64,000 bases of DNA from JBEKTW01 sp049515655 (GTDB taxonomy: Bacteria; Bacteroidota; Ignavibacteria; UBA10030; SZUA-254). The DNA lies in assembly GCA_049515655.1 (NCBI GenBank), contig JBEKTW010000019.1, forward strand, positions 10,647-74,646, written 5' to 3'. Below the pieces are notes generated by a model. The model was not told the DNA's origin. It searched no databases and saw only the letters and a program-made list of their open reading frames with translations. The first letter of the stretch is position 1. Each line of letters starts with the position of its first letter. The position numbers and the translations under genes were made by a program. Positions 60,285-64,000 of the stretch are shown piece by piece.

Positions 60285-61757
60285 ATGACCACGCAGGAAA
60301 CTCCCCGCGAATTCAAACGCGAGCTTGGACTTCTTGATTCCACGATGATCGTCATCGGCTCGATGATCGGCTCGGGGATTTTCATTGTCAGCGCCGACAT
60401 CGCGCGTACCGTTGGCTCCGGCGGTTACCTCCTTCTCGTCTGGATCATCACCGGCATCATGACCATCATCGGCGCGCTCAGCTATGGCGAGCTCGCGGGA
60501 ATGATGCCTCACGCCGGCGGCCAATACGTCTACCTGCGCGAATCCTACAATCCGCTGGTGGGATTTCTCTACGGATGGACGCTCTTTCTCGTTATCCAAA
60601 CCGGCACCATTGCCGCCGTCGCAGTCGCTTTCGCGAAATTCACCTCCGTACTCATCCCGGTGTTCGGTGAAAAGAATATTCTCCTGACGGTTGGGGAAAG
60701 AACCGTTTCCGCCGCACAACTTCTCGCGGTCATCAGCATCTTCGCGCTGACATATATCAACTGGCGCGGACTGCGCGGGGGAAAAATCGTACAGGATATT
60801 TTTACGATCACGAAAACCGCGGCCCTGCTGGGTCTGGTACTTCTGGGAATTCTCCTGGGGAGGAATGCCTCCGCGATCGCAGTCAACTTCTCGAACTTCT
60901 GGAGCGCATGCTGGACGCACGTTGAAGCCGGGAAAATAGTTTCGGTGGAATACATCGCCGGAATGACGCTCGCCGCGGCCATCGGTGTTGCTATGGTCGG
61001 CTCACTTTTTTCATCGGATTCGTGGAACAACATCACGTTCACTGCCGGTGAAGTGATCAATCCGAAGAAGAACATCCCTTTGAGCCTGGCTCTGGGAACA
61101 GGAACAGTCATAACACTTTACCTTCTCGCGAATGTTGCTTACATCCTGATGCTGCCCGTGGTCGGGAATCCCGATGCATCCGACGTTGTGGGGCGTGGCA
61201 TCCAATACGCGACCAGTGACCGAGTCGGCATCGCGGCGGCAACAATGATCTTCGGCGCTCCAGCCGCACTGATCATGGCGATCCTGATCATGGTGTCAAC
61301 GTTCGGGTGCAATAACGGTTTGATTTTGGCGGGCGCAAGAGTCTACTACGCGATGGCAAAGGACGGATTGTTTTTCACGAAAGTCGGGACGCTGAACTCA
61401 AAATCGGTTCCCGGCGTCGCGCTTGTCGTGCAGGCGGTCTGGGCAAGCGTGCTGTGCTTCTCGGGCACGTACAGCGACCTCCTCGATTATGTGATCTTCG
61501 CAGTGCTGATTTTTTACATCCTGACAATATCCGGAATTTTTATCCTGCGAAGGAAACGGCCCGACGCGGAGCGACCGTACAAGGCGTTCGGGTACCCGGC
61601 AATACCAGCCATGTATATTCTCGCCGCAACGGCGATCTGTATCGACCTTCTGATTTTCAAGCCGGATTACACGTGGCCCGGCCTCGTCATTGTCCTGCTG
61701 GGAATACCCGTGTACTTTATTTGGAGGAAATTCGCTTCCCGGCCATCGATGCCGTGA
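60285..61757 (+). CDS. APC-family amino-acid permease, LAT-like
   Basis: 490 residues, 12 spans. STMIVIGSMIGSGIFIVSADIA, GELAGMMPHAGGQYVYLRES and SSDSWNNITFTAGEVINPKKNIP are landmarks of the LAT/SteT-like branch, which often exchanges neutral amino acids. It follows the CAT-like permease by 42 bases and is probably cotranscribed; the pair may give complementary uptake. Confidence 0.9.
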   Translation: MTTQETPREFKRELGLLDSTMIVIGSMIGSGIFIVSADIARTVGSGGYLLLVWIITGIMTIIGALSYGELAGMMPHAGGQYVYLRESYNPLVGFLYGWTLFLVIQTGTIAAVAVAFAKFTSVLIPVFGEKNILLTVGERTVSAAQLLAVISIFALTYINWRGLRGGKIVQDIFTITKTAALLGLVLLGILLGRNASAIAVNFSNFWSACWTHVEAGKIVSVEYIAGMTLAAAIGVAMVGSLFSSDSWNNITFTAGEVINPKKNIPLSLALGTGTVITLYLLANVAYILMLPVVGNPDASDVVGRGIQYATSDRVGIAAATMIFGAPAALIMAILIMVSTFGCNNGLILAGARVYYAMAKDGLFFTKVGTLNSKSVPGVALVVQAVWASVLCFSGTYSDLLDYVIFAVLIFYILTISGIFILRRKRPDAERPYKAFGYPAIPAMYILAATAICIDLLIFKPDYTWPGLVIVLLGIPVYFIWRKFASRPSMP

Positions 61758-61784
61758 ATGAGGTGTTGCTGTTTCGGTTGGCTT

Positions 61785-62675
61785 CTATTGTGTAAACGGG
61801 CGGTCCCACGATACATCCCGTATCCCTCCAACGTTTTCAAATTTCGAGATCTCTTCAAGAACGTCAAATGGTACTCTGCAAGATAAAATACGAGCGCCGG
61901 GTGGTCCGGTTGTGTCTATATCTGTCCGACCCGATCCCTTCTTGTTATCTGAATCAAATTCTACACCAAGCATAGTTAATTGTTTTCTACTATATGGCCC
62001 GATGTTCTTCATGCCTATCGTTACGTGAAAGTAACCTAATGAATCCATTCCTGGCACCTTGTTTGCAGATCGTCGAAAGTTGCTTCTGTCGATACGTTCT
62101 TTTTTTATTGTCGACAATGCTGCACGAAGTCTAGACCCAATTTTTATCAAATGAGGCGGGAGGTACCGTTTCTCCTCCCATAGACGTATTTTCCTGTCAG
62201 CCTTTCCGACAGGGAAAATTGTACTCACGCTGTTAAGTTTCGCAACCGCTTCGATAATTTCAAAAGGCACCTTGCACGTTATTCGATACGAATCCGAGTC
62301 AACATGTTGTTCGATGACCCCAACTGTAGTTAGTTGATGGATGGAGACAGAATCTATCTCCGATACAATGACTACGTTAAAGTACCCCAATGAATCAATC
62401 TGCAATTCGGTATTTGTAAAGCCGCCAGCGATGTTCGATTGGGAGAAATTTGCTCTCGTGACATTTTCTTGCTTTATCGTTTCTAATACCCTTCGAATGT
62501 CTTTATCGACCTTGCTGAGATCGCGCAGGTATTGTCTCTCCTCCATGGACATCATTTTCATCCGTTGAGCCCGGGTATCGAACTGCAACCATAATGTCGA
62601 GCAGACGACCAGGGACAATACAGAGCACAGAAACCTTTTGCTAATAATTGGCACAGATGTGATTGTAAGTGACAT
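61785..62675 (-). CDS. Secreted protein with a duplicated unknown domain
   Basis: 296 residues. N-terminal hydrophobic stretch (FLCSVLSLVVCSTLWLQF) suggests a signal peptide or anchor. Two similar units follow, at about 50-160 and 165-295: each has a helix (RRVLETIKQENVTRANF / RAALSTIKKERIDRSNF), then DSLGYF.V.I, LT..GV, and CKVPFEI / CRVPFDV...L. No known family. It is AT-rich. It converges on the permease gene with a 27-base gap. Confidence 0.65.
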   Translation of the reverse strand: MSLTITSVPIISKRFLCSVLSLVVCSTLWLQFDTRAQRMKMMSMEERQYLRDLSKVDKDIRRVLETIKQENVTRANFSQSNIAGGFTNTELQIDSLGYFNVVIVSEIDSVSIHQLTTVGVIEQHVDSDSYRITCKVPFEIIEAVAKLNSVSTIFPVGKADRKIRLWEEKRYLPPHLIKIGSRLRAALSTIKKERIDRSNFRRSANKVPGMDSLGYFHVTIGMKNIGPYSRKQLTMLGVEFDSDNKKGSGRTDIDTTGPPGARILSCRVPFDVLEEISKFENVGGIRDVSWDRPFTQ

Positions 62676-62740
62676 TCAATGTGCTGGTCTTTGATTCGCG
62701 TCAGCCATGCTTGCATGTCAGGTTGGGCCAGCGGTTAGGC
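62676..62740 (-). other. attC-like hairpin between two AT-rich genes
   Basis: Minus strand: GCCTAAC (fits RYYYAAC) followed by CGCTGG, then CATGCAAGCATG, and CCAGCAC. The CGCTGG and CCAGCA words pair and CATGC/GCATG pairs inside, giving a stem like a folded attC. The 3' core (GTTRRRY in sense) is not clear. The small open frame to the right ends with TAA inside GCCTAAC, as cassette genes often do. Confidence 0.3.
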
Positions 62741-62917
62741 GGCACTAGCTTGAATTGGCACACAATAATCGATTTTTGTGACCGTTAGTCCGTCAGCAAA
62801 TATTAGGAGTATAGCCACGCGGTACTGAACCAATGAACCTATCCTGAAAGCGCCGATACTCGCGGCAGCAGTACTCCTCCATTCCAATTCCATCGTGGTT
62901 AATCCGATAGGGCACAT
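62735..62917 (-). CDS. Short doubtful ORF ending in the attC-like box
   Basis: 60 codons from ATG 62917 (MCPIGLTTMELEWRS), ending QASAA with the stop in GCCTAAC. The residues have no clear motif; a hydrophobic stretch (YRVAILLIFADG) is present. There is no good ribosome site. It starts next to the stop of the SGNH gene. It may be noise. Confidence 0.2.
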   Translation of the reverse strand: MCPIGLTTMELEWRSTAAASIGAFRIGSLVQYRVAILLIFADGLTVTKIDYCVPIQASAA

Positions 62918-62918
62918 G

Positions 62919-63632
62919 TCACTTAAAATATTTCATTATTTCATCTGCTATTAATGAATTGCCCTTTTCGTTTGGATGATTCACTTGTGACATATAGTTT
63001 GATATAGTGTCACCTGAACTTGCGATTTGTCGGAATACCCCATAACTATCTACAAGTCCGACACCAAATTTCTTTGCCAGAGTCCTTATTTGCACGGAAT
63101 GCTTTTCCAAATCATTATTTGATTCAAGGATATTGACGCTTTGATCGGGTGAAGGAGTCAAAAGAATGACTTTGATCCCTCTATCCAAGGCTTTTCTTAT
63201 CATTGTTTCCCAAGCAACTCTGGATTTGTCAAGACCAATTGACCGATCATTCAAAGCATAGTCAATAAAGAGTACATCCGGTTTATGGACCAATACATCT
63301 GATTCAAATCGTTTCTCGCCACTTATTGAGTTTTCCCCGCCGATTGAAGTATTTATTATGTTTATTACTGCATATGGATATAGCGCTTTTAGTTTTTTCA
63401 ATAATTGAAACGGATATGATTCAAACGTATTGACGACGGGCGTCTTAAAATATCCAGCAGGGACTGAATGTCCGTGAAAAACCAAATTAATAGTTCTGTT
63501 TTTAGGCCATTCCTTTTTGAGTTCCGTTTTTATGTCATCCAGATAATTCGACGAAAGCGCAATCTGATTCTTATCATTTACTTGGCCTGAAAGTAAAATG
63601 ACCAGAAGAAAAATGTAGTAATTATTTCTCAT
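62919..63632 (-). CDS. SGNH/GDSL-family hydrolase, exported
   Basis: 237 residues from ATG 63632 (MRNNYYIFLLVILLSGQVND), a signal peptide start; the 94 residues of a longer reading are unlikely. Block I is FHGHSVPAGYF with the nucleophile serine, the glycine block is NTSIGGENS, block III is DYALNDRS, and block V is VNHPNEKG with the catalytic histidine. It is a probable carbohydrate or lipid esterase in the periplasm. It is AT-rich compared with flanking genes, suggesting transfer. Confidence 0.78.
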   Translation of the reverse strand: MRNNYYIFLLVILLSGQVNDKNQIALSSNYLDDIKTELKKEWPKNRTINLVFHGHSVPAGYFKTPVVNTFESYPFQLLKKLKALYPYAVINIINTSIGGENSISGEKRFESDVLVHKPDVLFIDYALNDRSIGLDKSRVAWETMIRKALDRGIKVILLTPSPDQSVNILESNNDLEKHSVQIRTLAKKFGVGLVDSYGVFRQIASSGDTISNYMSQVNHPNEKGNSLIADEIMKYFK

Positions 63633-63665
63633 CGTTTGTTTATGTGACTGGTGTGTCGTTTTTGA

Positions 63666-63742
63666 CCTGCCCCGTTTTATGCCAATGAGAACGAGTCGGG
63701 TTGAATCGGGATATTCCGGTTGACAGATAAAACGGGGGCAGG
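63666..63742. repeat. Long inverted repeat
   Basis: CCTGCCCCGTTTTAT (63666-63680) pairs with ATAAAACGGGGGCAGG (63727-63742) apart from one extra G, with a loop of about 46 bases. It lies upstream of the SGNH gene and downstream of the sorted-protein gene. It could be a terminator-like fold or a small mobile hairpin. Confidence 0.55.
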
Positions 63743-63805
63743 CAGGAAGAAGAACGGCCAGATACTTTAACGTGTTTTTCATTTTGTTCACTCCATCTGA
63801 AAGGG

Positions 63806-64000
63806 TCAACGAATCAAAACAAATTTGCCAATTTGCTTGCCAGCTTGGGATTCTACGGTGAAGACGTACAGACCGCTCGCGAGCGCGCGGTTGCTCTGAC
63901 TGAGAAGATTCCACTCTATTTCTCCGGGAGTCGAGCTTCCGACATTGGTGAGCGTGGTCACGAGTTCCCCCGCCAGAGTAAAGATCCGGATCGTCGCGTT
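63806..64000 (-). CDS. C-terminal end of a secreted protein with sorting domain (truncated by window edge)
   Basis: 64 residues before the TGA at 63808-63806: ATIRIFTLAGELVTTL, GEIEWNLL, ASGLYVFTVES and GKFVLIR. This is the FlgD-like/T9SS type A-like C-terminal beta domain. The rest of the protein lies outside the window. It is probably exported to the surface. Confidence 0.85.
   Translation of the reverse strand, partial: NATIRIFTLAGELVTTLTNVGSSTPGEIEWNLLSQSNRALASGLYVFTVESQAGKQIGKFVLIR

Overview
The window looks like chromosome of an uncultured bacterium of the FCB group, most like Ignavibacteria or a close relative. The main reason is three proteins with the C-terminal secretion (T9SS type A-like) domain carrying the NPFNP signature (C-termini at 20725, 48865 and 63806). 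Other hints are a fused homocysteine methyltransferase/MTHFR, a PgpH-type HD phosphodiesterase, and an unusual stock of word-like intergenic repeats. Base composition is moderately GC-rich by eye, with clear AT-rich patches at 15.8-17.7 kb and 61.8-63.8 kb and a milder one over ligA at 33-35.7 kb.

Layout. 0-15 kb (minus strand) is mostly housekeeping: two membrane proteins (perhaps ABC-2 permease subunits), D-Ala-D-Ala ligase, bifunctional methionine/folate enzyme, two thioredoxin-fold proteins, then a lysine/DAP set (site-2 protease, DUF1611 protein, lysC, lysA, asd), xerD and a 7TM-HD phosphodiesterase. 15.8-20.5 kb (plus strand) is accessory: a compositionally chimeric NmrA-type reductase, an AT-rich cyclase flanked by integron-attC-like sequence, a Tat-exported class V aminotransferase, and two small membrane proteins. 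20.5-30.0 kb is dominated by one 8.9-kb gene for a secreted subtilase with 14 Ig-like (ASH) repeats; it is bracketed by two decayed pieces of one tRNA-Gln(CUG). 30-39 kb: sodium symporter, STAS protein, GT9-like protein, SWIM-finger protein, an enlarged NAD-dependent DNA ligase, RodZ-like protein, hybrid histidine kinase. 39-44.4 kb is a two-gene plus-strand module (giant deacetylase-like/glycosidase-like protein plus processive GT2) that looks like an exopolysaccharide synthesis and modification pair. 44-48 kb: MBL hydrolase, GT39-like protein, small membrane proteins. 48.2-51.6 kb is a small decayed integrative element next to an intact tRNA-Pro(GGG), with an integrase relic and copies of the tRNA 3' end. 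51.8-58.4 kb: MerR regulator, acpS, HAD phosphatase, histidine kinase, response regulator with a textbook promoter, HGSNAT-like membrane acyltransferase. 58.7-61.8 kb: two APC amino-acid permeases. 61.8-64 kb: secreted proteins, an SGNH hydrolase and the tail of another sorted protein.

How it works together. The lysine genes supply meso-DAP and, with ddl, rodZ and the HD phosphodiesterase, serve cell-wall growth. The 39-44 kb pair probably builds and edits a surface polymer. The strongest non-gene signals are the tRNA-linked scars (Gln and Pro) and a family of modular low-complexity intergenic repeats with conserved sub-blocks, including a perfect 49-bp copy pair 32.5 kb apart in opposite orientation. 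No CRISPR array, rRNA or intact insertion sequence was seen.
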